Notes: generated by a model from the sequence alone, not told the origin. 64,000 bases of DNA from Thalassovita sp. (GCA_029212905.1 JARGPB010000001.1:124001-188000), one strand, 5' to 3'; positions 24,304 through 33,725 are shown, counted from the first letter of the stretch. Numbers and translations are program-made.

Positions 24304-27030
24304 GTGAGCGACACGCCTCAACCTCCTGAAAATACGGACGAAAACGCACCAGAACGGCCTGCATACAGCGGCCCCAGCATTTCGATCACGGACGAGATGA
24401 AATCGTCCTACCTCGACTATGCCATGAGCGTGATCGTCTCTCGTGCAATCCCTGACCTGCGCGACGGGCTAAAACCGGTCCATCGGCGCATCCTGTATGC
24501 GATGCACGAAACCAATAATGGCCACGATAAACCCTATCGTAAATCGGCCCGCCCGGTCGGCGATGTGATGGGTAAATATCACCCGCACGGGGACAGCGCG
24601 ATCTATGATGCGTTGGTGCGGATGGCGCAGGATTTCTCGATGTCGCTGCCCTTGCTGGATGGTCAGGGTAACTTTGGTTCGATGGACGGCGATAACGCCG
24701 CGGCCATGCGCTATACCGAAGTCCGAATGGACAGACCCGCCGCCTATCTGCTGGCCGATATCGACAAGGAAACCGTCGATTTTCAGGACAACTATGATGG
24801 CAAAGACCGCGAGCCCACAGTTCTACCCGCGCGGTTCCCGAACATGCTGGTCAACGGTGCCGGTGGTATTGCGGTCGGTATGGCCACCAATATTCCCCCC
24901 CACAATCTGGGCGAAGTCGTTGATGCCACGCTGGCCCTGATCGACAATCCCGACCTGACCTCTGAACAGCTGATTGATTATGTCCCCGGCCCCGATTTTC
25001 CCACGGGCGGGATCATGCTGGGCCGTTCAGGCGCCCGCAAAGCGTATCTGGAGGGGCGCGGCAGCGTCGTCATCCGCGCCAAAACGCGGGTCGAGGAAAT
25101 CCGCAAAGATCGCTATGCCATCGTGCTGGACGAGATCCCGTATCAGGTGAACAAGGCCACTATGATCGAACGGATCGCTGAACAGGTCCGCGAGAAAAAA
25201 ATCGAAGGTATCAGCCACGTTCAGGACGAATCCGACCGCAACGGCGTCCGTGTCGTGGTCGAGCTGAAACGCGATGCCACTCCTGAAGTTGTCCTGAACC
25301 AACTGTTCCGCTTCACGCCCATGCAGACCTCGTTCGGGTGCAACATGCTGGCGTTGAATGGGGGCCGCCCCGAGCAACTGACGCTGCGCCGGTTCCTGAC
25401 CTCGTTCATTGATTTCCGCGAGGATGTCGTCGCCCGCCGCACAGCGCATCTGCTGCGCAAAGCACGTGAGCGCAGCCACATCCTGTGTGGTCTGGCCGTG
25501 GCCGTTACCAACGTGGACGAGGTCGTTGCGACGATCCGCTCTTCGGCTGATGCGGCGGAAGCGCGTGAAAAACTGATGACGCGCCGCTGGCCGGCCGGAT
25601 CTATCGTGGAATATCTGAAACTGATCGACGACCCGCTGCATCCGGTGAACGAGGACGGCACGTATAACCTGTCCGAAATTCAGGCACGCGCCATTCTGGA
25701 ACTGCGCCTGCAACGCCTGACCCAGATCGGTGTGAAAGAGGTCACAGACGAGCTGGAAGAGCTGGCGGGCAAGATCAAGGAATACCTGGAAATTCTTGGC
25801 TCGCGCGAGCGCATCATGGGTATCATCGCCGATGAACTGCGTGAAACCCGCGAGCTGTTCGCCGTCCCGCGCCGCACGGAAATCGTGGACTGGTCCGGCG
25901 ACATGGAAGACGAGGACCTGATCGAGCGCGAGGACATGGTCGTCACCATTACCTCGGCCGGGTGGATCAAGCGTACGCCTCTGGCGGATTTCCGCAGCCA
26001 ACGTCGCGGCGGCAAGGGCTTGGCCGGGATGCAAACCAAAGAAGAAGACGTTGTTACGACGCTCTTTGTGGCCAATACCCATACACAGCTGCTGTTTTTC
26101 ACCACCGACGGCATGGTCTATAAGCTGAAAACCTGGCGCTTGCCGCTGGGGGGACGCACCGCCAAAGGCAAGGCTATCGTCAACATCCTGCCGATGCCCA
26201 CTGGGGTGTCGATCGCGGCCATCATGCCCGTTGATCGCCCGGACGAGGAATGGGAAGACCTGCAAATCGTCTTTGCGACCAGTGCCGGTGACGTACGACG
26301 CAACAAACTGTCCGATTTCACCAATGTGATGCGCAACGGTAAGATCGCCATGAAGCTGCCCGAAGACGGCAGCGTCAGCCTGGTTAACGCGCGGATCTGT
26401 TCCGAGGATGACGACGTTATGCTCGTGACCAACTCGGGGCGTGCGATCCGGTTCCCGACCACCGATGTGCGTGTCTTTGCGGGCCGGAATTCGACAGGTG
26501 TGCGCGGGATCAAACTGGGCGCGGATCATGTGGTCTCGATGTCGGTAATCCGCCATTTCGAAGCGTCCCCAGAAGAACGCGCCGCCTATCTGAAAATGCG
26601 GCGTGCGGTGGCTGGTTTGGCCGATGACGCCGAGGGCAATGACGAAGACGCGGTCGAGGGCAGCATTTCGCCCGAGCGCTATGCAGAAATGTCCGCGGCG
26701 GAAAACATGATCCTCACGATCACCAGCAACGGCGCGGGGAAACTGTCGTCCTCGCATGATTATCCTGTGCGCGGACGTGGCGGCATGGGGGTGATGGCCA
26801 TGGATAAGGCCATGCGCGGCGGCGATCTGGTCGCCTCCTTCCCGGTTGATCCTGACGATCAGATCATGCTGGCGACCTCCAAGGGGCAATCAATCCGTGT
26901 GCCTGTGGATGGGATTTCGTTCCGGTCCCGTTCGGCCGGTGGGGTCAAGGTTTTTGATACCGGCAAAGGCGAAGTGGTGGTTTCAGTCGCCCGGATCGCC
27001 GAACAAGAGGACGACGAAGAAGAGAGTTAA
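24304..27030 (+). CDS. gyrA: DNA gyrase subunit A
   Basis: 908 residues from GTG. The breakage-reunion subunit of gyrase, which introduces negative supercoils. The quinolone-determining region reads YHPHGDSAIYDALVRMAQ, with the Ser and Asp of sensitive enzymes both present, and the catalytic Tyr lies in AAMRYTEVRM. The GyrA box QRRGGKG, which marks gyrase rather than topoisomerase IV, is present near 560. The C-terminal DNA-wrapping domain carries an acidic insertion of about 40 residues (AGLADDAEGNDEDAVEGS), and the tail is acidic (EQEDDEEES). Confidence 0.97.
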   Translation: MSDTPQPPENTDENAPERPAYSGPSISITDEMKSSYLDYAMSVIVSRAIPDLRDGLKPVHRRILYAMHETNNGHDKPYRKSARPVGDVMGKYHPHGDSAIYDALVRMAQDFSMSLPLLDGQGNFGSMDGDNAAAMRYTEVRMDRPAAYLLADIDKETVDFQDNYDGKDREPTVLPARFPNMLVNGAGGIAVGMATNIPPHNLGEVVDATLALIDNPDLTSEQLIDYVPGPDFPTGGIMLGRSGARKAYLEGRGSVVIRAKTRVEEIRKDRYAIVLDEIPYQVNKATMIERIAEQVREKKIEGISHVQDESDRNGVRVVVELKRDATPEVVLNQLFRFTPMQTSFGCNMLALNGGRPEQLTLRRFLTSFIDFREDVVARRTAHLLRKARERSHILCGLAVAVTNVDEVVATIRSSADAAEAREKLMTRRWPAGSIVEYLKLIDDPLHPVNEDGTYNLSEIQARAILELRLQRLTQIGVKEVTDELEELAGKIKEYLEILGSRERIMGIIADELRETRELFAVPRRTEIVDWSGDMEDEDLIEREDMVVTITSAGWIKRTPLADFRSQRRGGKGLAGMQTKEEDVVTTLFVANTHTQLLFFTTDGMVYKLKTWRLPLGGRTAKGKAIVNILPMPTGVSIAAIMPVDRPDEEWEDLQIVFATSAGDVRRNKLSDFTNVMRNGKIAMKLPEDGSVSLVNARICSEDDDVMLVTNSGRAIRFPTTDVRVFAGRNSTGVRGIKLGADHVVSMSVIRHFEASPEERAAYLKMRRAVAGLADDAEGNDEDAVEGSISPERYAEMSAAENMILTITSNGAGKLSSSHDYPVRGRGGMGVMAMDKAMRGGDLVASFPVDPDDQIMLATSKGQSIRVPVDGISFRSRSAGGVKVFDTGKGEVVVSVARIAEQEDDEEES

Positions 27031-27037
27031 TTGCACC

Positions 27038-27070
27038 AAGGGCCTCGGAATTTCCGGGGCCCTTTTTTTT
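27038..27070 (+). terminator. Terminator after gyrA
   Basis: AAGGGCCTCGG and CCGGGGCCCTT pair (one G-U) and are followed by a run of T, eight bases after the stop. The T-run directly precedes the ribosome site of the next small gene. Confidence 0.85.
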
Positions 27071-27083
27071 GGGGAGAGTTGTT

Positions 27084-27446
27084 TTGAAACCTAACTATAT
27101 ATTTTCAAGTTTGGCTGGCGTCGCGCTGTTTTTGGCGGGTCCCGCATTCGCAGAGGAACTCCGCGGTGCGGCACTGATAAAAACCCTGAATGGGAAAACG
27201 TTCCAATGCGCCCACAGCAAGGGTGATTTCACATGGGCGTTCAAGAAATCAAATCCGCAGGGGAATTTGTTCCCTTACACCGCCGACATCCAAGGCAAAC
27301 GCATTAACGGGTCTTATAAGCTGTTGAAAAACGGCAAGGTTCGACACGCAGGTTCCAATAGCAGCCGCAAAGTCGTCCAGAACAAGGACGGAAGCCTGAC
27401 CGTATCAGGCAACGGCGTGCCCACTGCGAAATGCATAAGACGCTGA
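27084..27446 (+). CDS. Small secreted protein of unknown function
   Basis: 120 residues if started at the TTG at 27084, which has GGGGAGAG five bases upstream; a TTG at 27069 is inside the gyrA terminator and unlikely. The N-terminus (KPNYIFSSLAGVALFLAGPAFA) is a clear signal peptide with cleavage before EEL. The mature part is about 97 residues, basic, with two Cys (FQCAHSK and TAKCIRR) that could form one disulfide, and an aromatic core (GDFTWAFKK, LFPYTADI). I do not recognise the family. Since gyrA ends in a terminator, it probably has its own weak promoter or depends on readthrough. Confidence 0.6.
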   Translation: MKPNYIFSSLAGVALFLAGPAFAEELRGAALIKTLNGKTFQCAHSKGDFTWAFKKSNPQGNLFPYTADIQGKRINGSYKLLKNGKVRHAGSNSSRKVVQNKDGSLTVSGNGVPTAKCIRR

Positions 27447-27458
27447 GCAGCGTTGAAA

Positions 27459-27485
27459 TAGGCGTGCCCCGAAACGGGACGCGCC
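27459..27485. terminator. Imperfect hairpin between convergent genes
   Basis: GGCGTGCCCCG-AAA-CGGGACGCGCC forms a stem with two imperfect pairs and a three-base loop, between the convergent small secreted protein gene and the carboxypeptidase gene. It could serve both strands. Confidence 0.45.
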
Positions 27486-27492
27486 TTTGACG

Positions 27493-28968
27493 TTAAAGAC
27501 CGTAAAGCGCGCCGAACTTTTGCTCCAGGTAGGTCAGCAGCGGCTCGGGGCCGGGTTCGGCATTGCACGCCTTGGCAATCACTTCGCGCGGTTTATACAG
27601 GCCGCCGTGGGTCTGGACCTTGTTCTTTAGCCAATCTGTGGCGGGGCTGGTATCGCCCTGCCCCAAGGCCACGTCCAGATCCGGCAAATCCTGGCGCATC
27701 GCTGCATTCAGACAGCCAGCATATACATTCCCCAAGCTATAGGTCGGGAAATAGCCGAACAGACCCACCGACCAATGCACGTCCTGCAAGCACCCGTTTG
27801 AAGGCTTGTCCACCGCGAAGCCGAAATCATCCGCGAACCGATCGTTCCAGGCCGCCTCTAGGTCGCTGGCCAGCAGATCACCCGACACCAGAGCACGCTC
27901 TAGATCAAAGCGCAGCATCACATGCAGGTTATATTGCACCTCGTCTGCCTCGGTGCGGATGAACCCATTATGCAGTCGGTTCACCGCTGCATAGAATTCG
28001 TCCGCGTCCGCGATCCCAAAATCACCAAAAGCGTCCCGCATCTGGCCAAACAGCCAACCGGTATAGGCGCGCGAGCGGCCGATTTGATTTTCATAGATCC
28101 GCGATTGCGATTCATGCACGCCCATCGACACGCCCTGCCCCAGTGGCGTCAGCAAATAGTCGCGGTCGATATTCTGCTCATAACACGCGTGCCCGACCTC
28201 GTGGATGGTCGAGTAAAAGCAGTTAAACGGATCAGAGGGGCTGGTTCGTGTCGTGATCCGCACGTCCAGACCCGACCCCGAGCTGAACGGATGCACGGCC
28301 TTGTCCACCCGACCACGAGCAAAGTCATAGCCAAAGCTGCGCGCCAATTTTCGCGTCAGCTTCATCTGGGCGGATTCGTCGAATGTGCCCTCCAGGCCTT
28401 TGGGGGCGGGTTGGTCCAACGCGGCAGCGCGCAGGGCCACCAGACGCGGACGCAGAGCGGTAAACATCGCCTCCAGGTCGGCTGCTTTCGCCTCGGGTTC
28501 ATAATCGTCCAGCAACGCATCATAAAGATCGCCACCGTCCGCCAATGCCTGTGCCTCTTGGCGTTTCAGGCTCAGGACTTCCTCAAGCACCGGCACAAAG
28601 GCCGCGACATCATCTGCGGCACGGGCCTCGGCCCATTGCCCCTGTGCACGGCTGGTCACGCGCGCCAGCGTTTCTGCCAAATCGGCAGGGATCTTCTGCG
28701 TTCGGGCATAGGTCCGGCGAATATGACGCATATGAGCCTGGCCCACCGCATCCAGATCACCGTCCGAGATTTCCCCCAGCCAATCGCCAACGCGCGGATC
28801 GATCCGCCGGGCGTGTAACACGGTTTCCATAGCCGCCATTTCCTCGGCGCGTTGGTCGGCCGCACCACGCGGCATCGTGGTTTCCTGATCCCAGCCCAGC
28901 CGCCCCGCGACCTGCCCCAAGGCTGCCGTCTGACGGGTAAAGCTCATCAATTCATCGAATGCGGACAT
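27493..28968 (-). CDS. M32-family metallocarboxypeptidase
   Basis: 491 residues, the usual length of M32 carboxypeptidases (Taq carboxypeptidase family), cytoplasmic enzymes that trim C-terminal residues from peptides. The metal site is in STIHEVGHACYEQN near 256 (HEVGH), with the downstream Glu in VHESQSRIYENQIGRS near 290, and the family block DVHWSVGLFGYFPTYSLGN near 408. Start MSAFDELMSF is the family N-terminus. It lies one base from the end of the upstream ctaA gene on the same strand, so the two are cotranscribed. Confidence 0.92.
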   Translation of the reverse strand: MSAFDELMSFTRQTAALGQVAGRLGWDQETTMPRGAADQRAEEMAAMETVLHARRIDPRVGDWLGEISDGDLDAVGQAHMRHIRRTYARTQKIPADLAETLARVTSRAQGQWAEARAADDVAAFVPVLEEVLSLKRQEAQALADGGDLYDALLDDYEPEAKAADLEAMFTALRPRLVALRAAALDQPAPKGLEGTFDESAQMKLTRKLARSFGYDFARGRVDKAVHPFSSGSGLDVRITTRTSPSDPFNCFYSTIHEVGHACYEQNIDRDYLLTPLGQGVSMGVHESQSRIYENQIGRSRAYTGWLFGQMRDAFGDFGIADADEFYAAVNRLHNGFIRTEADEVQYNLHVMLRFDLERALVSGDLLASDLEAAWNDRFADDFGFAVDKPSNGCLQDVHWSVGLFGYFPTYSLGNVYAGCLNAAMRQDLPDLDVALGQGDTSPATDWLKNKVQTHGGLYKPREVIAKACNAEPGPEPLLTYLEQKFGALYGL

Positions 28969-28969
28969 C

Positions 28970-30115
28970 TCAGGCCCCTTTGATTTTGGAGGTGATGGGA
29001 TACCCGCTCAGGAATCGCGCCCGCAGGATCAGGACCCAAACGCCGATCGCCACGATCTGATGGGTGATTGCCACATGCCATTGCACACCCGACAGCAGCG
29101 TATAGATGCCCAAAGCCACCTGCCCGCATAGCGCAATAAACGCCGCAGTAAAGGCCGCGCGCGTCGCCGCATTCGCAGATTTTCGCCCTTTCACAAAGGC
29201 CATGATGCCCATGATCAGCAACAGATAGCCCGTGCAGCGGTGGATGAATTGGACCAGTCCAGGGTTCTCAAAGAAGTTTTTCCACATCGGTGTAATGCTA
29301 AACGCATCCGGCGGCACCACCTGCCCGCCCATCAGCGGCCAATCGGTAAAGCTCTGACCCGCATCAATGCCCGCGACCAGCGCGCCCAGCAGGATCTGCA
29401 CAAACGCCAGATGCAGCCATCCAGTCGAAATCCCCCACAGTTTCGCTTCGCGCCCGCGCCGGGCTTGTATCAGGTCGCGTTCTTCGCGGCTTAGCAGGAA
29501 AACAAACCAGGCGATCAGCCCTAGGATAACAAAGGCCAGCCCCAAATGCGTTGCCAGCCGGTAACTGGCCACATCCAGCATCGAGCCCGTCAGACCCGAG
29601 CTCACCATCCACCAGCCCACAGCCCCCTGCAAACCACCCAAAGCACCGATCAGCACCAGCCGTCCGGTCCAGCCCACAGGGATCGCCCGCGCCAGGGCAA
29701 AGCCAATAAAGCCCAAGGCCCAAACCAATCCGATGGTCCGACCCAACTGACGATGGCCCCATTCCCACCAGTAGATCTCTTTGAACTCGGACAGGTTCAT
29801 GCCCTTGTTTTGCAACTGGAATTCCGGGATTTCTTGGTATTTTGCAAACTCCGACTGCCAGTCTTCCTCGGACAGAGGCGGGATGGCGCCGGTGACGGGT
29901 TTCCATTCGGTAATCGACAATCCGCTATCCGTCAGCCGGGTCAATCCGCCGACGACGATCATTATGGCCACCAGCGCGAATAACACCATCAGCCAAGCAC
30001 GGACCCCCTTGCGGGCCCCGCGTTTTCCGGTGTCGATCATGCCACCCGCTGGGGCGTTGCGCTCGGCTGGGACATCCGCCCCGACCTCTTCGAAAATGTT
30101 GCGTTTCTGGCTCAT
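28970..30115 (-). CDS. ctaA: Heme A synthase (COX15/CtaA type)
   Basis: 381 residues from MSQKRNIFEEV, preceded by GGAGG six bases upstream; the longer frame upstream has no ribosome site. Converts heme O to heme A for cytochrome aa3 oxidase, in the inner membrane. Eight transmembrane helices and the type 2 signature GLTRLTDSGLSITEWKPVTG followed by WEWGHRQLGR, whose His is a heme ligand candidate; a second His pair lies in QFIHRCTGYLL and AITHQIVAIG. The cytoplasmic lead of about 40 residues is hydrophilic, as usual in alphaproteobacteria. Confidence 0.93.
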   Translation of the reverse strand: MSQKRNIFEEVGADVPAERNAPAGGMIDTGKRGARKGVRAWLMVLFALVAIMIVVGGLTRLTDSGLSITEWKPVTGAIPPLSEEDWQSEFAKYQEIPEFQLQNKGMNLSEFKEIYWWEWGHRQLGRTIGLVWALGFIGFALARAIPVGWTGRLVLIGALGGLQGAVGWWMVSSGLTGSMLDVASYRLATHLGLAFVILGLIAWFVFLLSREERDLIQARRGREAKLWGISTGWLHLAFVQILLGALVAGIDAGQSFTDWPLMGGQVVPPDAFSITPMWKNFFENPGLVQFIHRCTGYLLLIMGIMAFVKGRKSANAATRAAFTAAFIALCGQVALGIYTLLSGVQWHVAITHQIVAIGVWVLILRARFLSGYPITSKIKGA

Positions 30116-30217
30116 TCCTGCCTCCGGTTTGGGGCAGACTATGGCGCTGACCACCCCCCTCTTCAAGGGCGTGACCCGAGTTTTTCAACAGAACCTCACA
30201 GGCCCAAAGACAAAGCC

Positions 30218-30958
30218 CTATTTGTCTTTCCAACGCACCATCTGCCGCAAGATCCCATGCAGCATCTGAACGTCGCTGCGCGTCAGCCGCATCCGGCTCC
30301 ACAGATTGCGTAGTACGGTTTTCATCCCGTCCGCTTTTTCTGGTGGAAAAAAGAATCCAGCCTCAGTCAGGCGATTCTCATAATGCTCGGCCAGCTTTTC
30401 CACATCCATCGCGCTTGCCCAGTCGGCGCCGGCCAACTCTGTCACCTCGGGCACCACCTCAACCGATTGACGCCGCCATTCATATCCCAACAGCAGCACA
30501 CATTGTGCAAGGTTCAGACTGGGGAAATCCGGGTTCACCGGAACCGAGATAATGGCATTGGCCCGGCTTACATCCTCGTTCTCCAACCCTGCCCGCTCTG
30601 GCCCGAACATCACCGCGACTTTCTCACCCGCCGCAATCTTCTCGCGGGCAATCTCCATGGCCCGTTCGGGGCTGAACACGGGTTTTGTCAGACCACGCGC
30701 CCGCGCCGTCGTCGCAAAAACATAAGTGCAATCCTCCAGCGCCTCAGGCAGGCTGTCACACAACACGGCCTCGTCCAGCAGCCGCCCGGCCCCACTGGCC
30801 ATCGCCACTGCTCGCTCATTCGGCCAGCCATCCCGCGGCGAAACCACCCGCATCCGATCCAACCCGAAATTCCACATCGCGCGCGCCGCGCCACCGATAT
30901 TCTCGCCCATCTGAGGGCGCACCAGAACAAATGCAGGCTGAGGGGTTCCGCTCGGCAT
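30218..30958 (-). CDS. trmJ: RNA 2'-O-methyltransferase, TrmJ type (SpoU/TrmH superfamily)
   Basis: 246 residues from MPSGTPQPAFV, with GGAGAGAG just upstream; the frame extends further into a repeated intergenic element and that extension should not be used. SPOUT fold with the conserved blocks RPQMGENIGGAARAMWNFG near 17-35, VAVMFGPERAGLENED near 118, and the knot end VPVNPDFPSLNLAQCVLLL near 143. The C-terminal 80-residue helical extension (EHYENRLTEAGFFFPPEK) fits TrmJ, which methylates position 32 of tRNAs. Confidence 0.9.
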   Translation of the reverse strand: MPSGTPQPAFVLVRPQMGENIGGAARAMWNFGLDRMRVVSPRDGWPNERAVAMASGAGRLLDEAVLCDSLPEALEDCTYVFATTARARGLTKPVFSPERAMEIAREKIAAGEKVAVMFGPERAGLENEDVSRANAIISVPVNPDFPSLNLAQCVLLLGYEWRRQSVEVVPEVTELAGADWASAMDVEKLAEHYENRLTEAGFFFPPEKADGMKTVLRNLWSRMRLTRSDVQMLHGILRQMVRWKDK

Positions 30959-31015
30959 GTCTCTCTCTCCAAAATCCATCGGCTGCTGATACGCCAGCCG
31001 CGCCGCCATTTCCAC

Positions 31016-31043
31016 CCCCGCTTTCATCTTGCCTCAAATACTC
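31016..31043 (+). repeat. 28-base intergenic repeat, copy 1
   Basis: CCCCGCTTTCATCTTGCC followed by TCAAATACTC. It matches copy 2 at 63226-63253 at 26 of 28 bases, the two differences being adjacent. It sits between the divergent trmJ and thiE-like genes. I recall similar short elements scattered between genes in Roseobacter genomes. Confidence 0.7.
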
Positions 31044-31135
31044 ACTGCACAACGCTGCCCCTTGCGCTCTGCTTTCCATTTTCAAACCCGCCATTCCGCG
31101 CTATAGCAGCCCAAACCACAGACAGGAGCCGCACC

Positions 31136-31756
31136 ATGGCCGACGCCGAACAGCCGCAAATCTATCTCATCACTCCGCCCGAGTTCGAACTGTCGCAATT
31201 CCCCACCGCCCTCGCTTCGGTGCTGGATACCCATGAAATTGCCTGCGTGCGTCTGAGCATGGCCACCCGGGACGAGGATCGCATTTCCCGCGCCGCCGAT
31301 GCCCTGCGCGAGGTCTGTCACGCACGCGACGTGGCCATCGTGATCGACAGCCACATCCTGATGGTCGAGCGCCTGGGGCTGGACGGTGTACATTTGGCCG
31401 ACGGGTCCCGCTCGGTCCGCAAAACCCGCAAAGATCTGGGCGAGGACGCCATCGTTGGTGCCTACTGTGGTGCCTCGCGCCACGACGGCATGAGCGCCGC
31501 CGAGGCTGGTGCCGATTACGTCGCGTTTGGCCCCGTGGGTCAGTCGCCGCTGTTCGACGGCTCGGTTGCCGAGAAAGAACTGTTCGACTGGTGGTCCCAA
31601 ATGATCGAGGTCCCCGTCGTGGCCGAGGGCGCCCTTTCGCCCGAGCTGGTTCGCTCGCTCTCTTCGATCACCGATTTCTTTGGTATTGGCGACGAAATCT
31701 GGACCACAGAGGATCCCGTGCAAGCGCTTACCACCCTGAAAACAGCCTTCACCTAG
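31136..31756 (+). CDS. Thiamine phosphate synthase family protein
   Basis: 206 residues from MADAEQPQIYLITPPE, preceded by ACAGGAG. TIM-barrel of the ThiE/TenI family: IYLITPP at strand 1, VAIVIDSHILMVERLGLDGVHLADG near 73-97, a GAYCGASRHDGMSAAEAGADYVAFGP stretch near 110-138 whose last part is the phosphate-side motif, and VVAEGALSPELV near 163. Some substrate residues differ from canonical ThiE (for example CGASRH in place of S.H in the pyrophosphate loop), so it could be a ThiE paralogue. Convergent with lpxB. Confidence 0.75.
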   Translation: MADAEQPQIYLITPPEFELSQFPTALASVLDTHEIACVRLSMATRDEDRISRAADALREVCHARDVAIVIDSHILMVERLGLDGVHLADGSRSVRKTRKDLGEDAIVGAYCGASRHDGMSAAEAGADYVAFGPVGQSPLFDGSVAEKELFDWWSQMIEVPVVAEGALSPELVRSLSSITDFFGIGDEIWTTEDPVQALTTLKTAFT

Positions 31757-31764
31757 GCGCCCTC

Positions 31765-32925
31765 TCAGGCCGTTTTCAATCCAGCCAGAACCGCGCGTGC
31801 AGCCCTTAGACCGGGGGCTTCACCGCCCTTGCCCAGCCGTTCCATGGTTAGGCGCATTGCGTCGCGTTGTAGCTCGGGGTGATCCAGAACATCCAACACG
31901 GCCGGGGCAATTTTTTCGGGTTTGCAATCGCCGCCGATGAACTCGGGCACGCATCGTGTATCGCTTACCAAGTTCACCAACGTTACGGTATCCACCTTCA
32001 GCATCCGACTAATGATCTGACGGCTCAGCCAGCTCATATCATAGGCGATAACCATCGGCGTGTCGGTCGCGGCCAGTTCCAAGGACACCGTTCCAGACGC
32101 CGCCAAGGCCGCATCCGCCGCCGCAAAACAAGCTGCTTTTTCAGCAAGATAGTCGTCTTTGCTGTGGTTGACCGGGCTCAGGATCAACGGTTTTACCGGC
32201 CAATCCTGCACCAGGTCCTGCACCAGAGACGTGACATTCGCAGTGGTTGGAATAACGACCTTCAGCTCTGGCCGAGCAGCGATTACATCGCGCAATACGT
32301 CGCCGAAAATCGGTGACAACCGCGACACCTCTCCTCTGCGAGACCCCGGAAGCACCAGCAAAACCTGTCTATTTTCAAGCCCATGCTTCTGTCTGAACGC
32401 CAGGGATTGCGCCTCGTCAGCGCGCGTTTCAGCCACCACCGGATGCCCCACAAAATCACACTGCATTCCGGCCGCTTCCATATAGGGCGGCTCGAACGGA
32501 AATAGCGCAAGCACGTGATCAATGACTTTGGCCATCTTTGCCGCCCGCCCACTGCGCCAGGCCCAAACGGTGGGCGCCACGTAATGCACTGTTTTAATAT
32601 CGCTTTTCGCCTTTACGCGTTTGGCGACACGCAGGCAAAAATCCGGGCTGTCGATGGTAATCAGAACGTCTGGCTGTGCCTTTATGACTGCCTCAGCGGT
32701 TTCGTTAATCCGACGCATCAGATGGCGATATTTCGGCAAGATTTCCGCGATACCCATGACCGACAGCTCGTCCATCGGGAATTGGCTGCGCAGCCCTTCG
32801 GCCTCCATCAAGGGACCGCCGACGCCGACAAATTCAACATCCGTCAATGACTTGAGCCCAGCCATCAATGCCGCGCCTAATTTGTCGCCCGAGGCCTCTC
32901 CTGCAATCAAAAAGACCCGGATCAC
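31765..32925 (-). CDS. lpxB: Lipid-A-disaccharide synthase
   Basis: 386 residues, GT19 glycosyltransferase that joins UDP-2,3-diacylglucosamine and lipid X on the cytoplasmic side of the inner membrane. Conserved features: AGEASGDKLGAALM near 8, VGGPLMEAEGL, YVAPTVWAWRSGRAAKM near 140, FVGHPVVAE near 175, LPGSRRGEVSRL near 201, and AASGTVSLELA near 284. Its ATG overlaps the lpxI stop as ATGA. Last gene of the lipid A segment. Confidence 0.95.
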   Translation of the reverse strand: MIRVFLIAGEASGDKLGAALMAGLKSLTDVEFVGVGGPLMEAEGLRSQFPMDELSVMGIAEILPKYRHLMRRINETAEAVIKAQPDVLITIDSPDFCLRVAKRVKAKSDIKTVHYVAPTVWAWRSGRAAKMAKVIDHVLALFPFEPPYMEAAGMQCDFVGHPVVAETRADEAQSLAFRQKHGLENRQVLLVLPGSRRGEVSRLSPIFGDVLRDVIAARPELKVVIPTTANVTSLVQDLVQDWPVKPLILSPVNHSKDDYLAEKAACFAAADAALAASGTVSLELAATDTPMVIAYDMSWLSRQIISRMLKVDTVTLVNLVSDTRCVPEFIGGDCKPEKIAPAVLDVLDHPELQRDAMRLTMERLGKGGEAPGLRAARAVLAGLKTA

Positions 32926-33725
32926 AGTGCCCGTCCCATGATGAAAACACCCTCGGATTCAGCGGCGTGCAGGGTTGCATCACGATCCAGAACCAAGACA
33001 CCGCCAGCCTGAAGCACGATACCTTCGACGCCAGCTGCGGCGGCATTTCTTACCGTTTCGGGGCCAATCGCGGGCATATCCACGCGTAAATCCTGCCCTC
33101 GTTTGGGCGCCTTGACGAAGACCCCCTTTGCCCCGCGACGCAAGGATTTCGGCGTCTGCGCAACAAACGCCAGCAAGGTATCCGTGCCCTGAATCGTCTC
33201 GATCCCCAAGCACAGACCGCCAGCAACCACGCATCCCTGCCCCACATCCACCGGCGCAAGTGCGCTCAGAATATCGGCCGCGCGATCCGCGTCGTTCAGC
33301 GCAGTTTCAGAGGGCTTGGGACCACATAAAATTCCTTCTGGAACGGTCAGTTCAGGGGCGATTTCATGGGCGCCCAGCACGGCAAATCCCTGCTCTTCGA
33401 AAATCTGAACCACCAACCGCAAAAGCGCGTCGTCCCCACCCTGCATGGCCGCAACCAAACGCGGTGCAAGGCTCAGCATGACTGGATCAAATTGCGCCGG
33501 ATCCAGCGGAGGCCGCGACATCGAGCCACCAAAGACCACTTTGGTGACATTCATGGCCTTTAGGTCAGCGAACAGCGCGCCCAGCTTTTCGAACTGATGC
33601 TCGTGGAATTTGGTCAGGGCATGAGGCACACCGGCGAATGTTATGCAGATGGCCTCGGGCGCAGCCACGGACAGGGCAACCGGCAAGGCACCGCTGCCTG
33701 CCAATATGGCAAGCTTTCCACTCAT
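32922..33725 (-). CDS. lpxI: UDP-2,3-diacylglucosamine pyrophosphatase LpxI
   Basis: 267 residues of the DUF1009/LpxI family, which replaces LpxH in many alphaproteobacteria and yields lipid X for LpxB. Visible: LAILAGSGALPVALS at the N-terminus, VFGGSMSRPPLDP near 64, FVKAPKRGQDLRVDMPAIGP near 202 and AAAGVEGIVLQAGGVLVLDR near 228. The start overlaps the lpxA stop and its stop overlaps the lpxB start, both as ATGA, so lpxA-lpxI-lpxB are translationally coupled. Confidence 0.93.
   Translation of the reverse strand: MSGKLAILAGSGALPVALSVAAPEAICITFAGVPHALTKFHEHQFEKLGALFADLKAMNVTKVVFGGSMSRPPLDPAQFDPVMLSLAPRLVAAMQGGDDALLRLVVQIFEEQGFAVLGAHEIAPELTVPEGILCGPKPSETALNDADRAADILSALAPVDVGQGCVVAGGLCLGIETIQGTDTLLAFVAQTPKSLRRGAKGVFVKAPKRGQDLRVDMPAIGPETVRNAAAAGVEGIVLQAGGVLVLDRDATLHAAESEGVFIMGRAL

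Noticed and set aside
25027..26889. 620-codon frame antisense to gyrA
   Set aside because: Arises from GC-rich codon bias opposite a conserved gene; no recognisable domain.
30959..31027. N-terminal extension of TrmJ beginning MKAGVEMAARL
   Set aside because: It comes from the 28-base intergenic repeat, and the internal ATG has a ribosome site and matches the family start.
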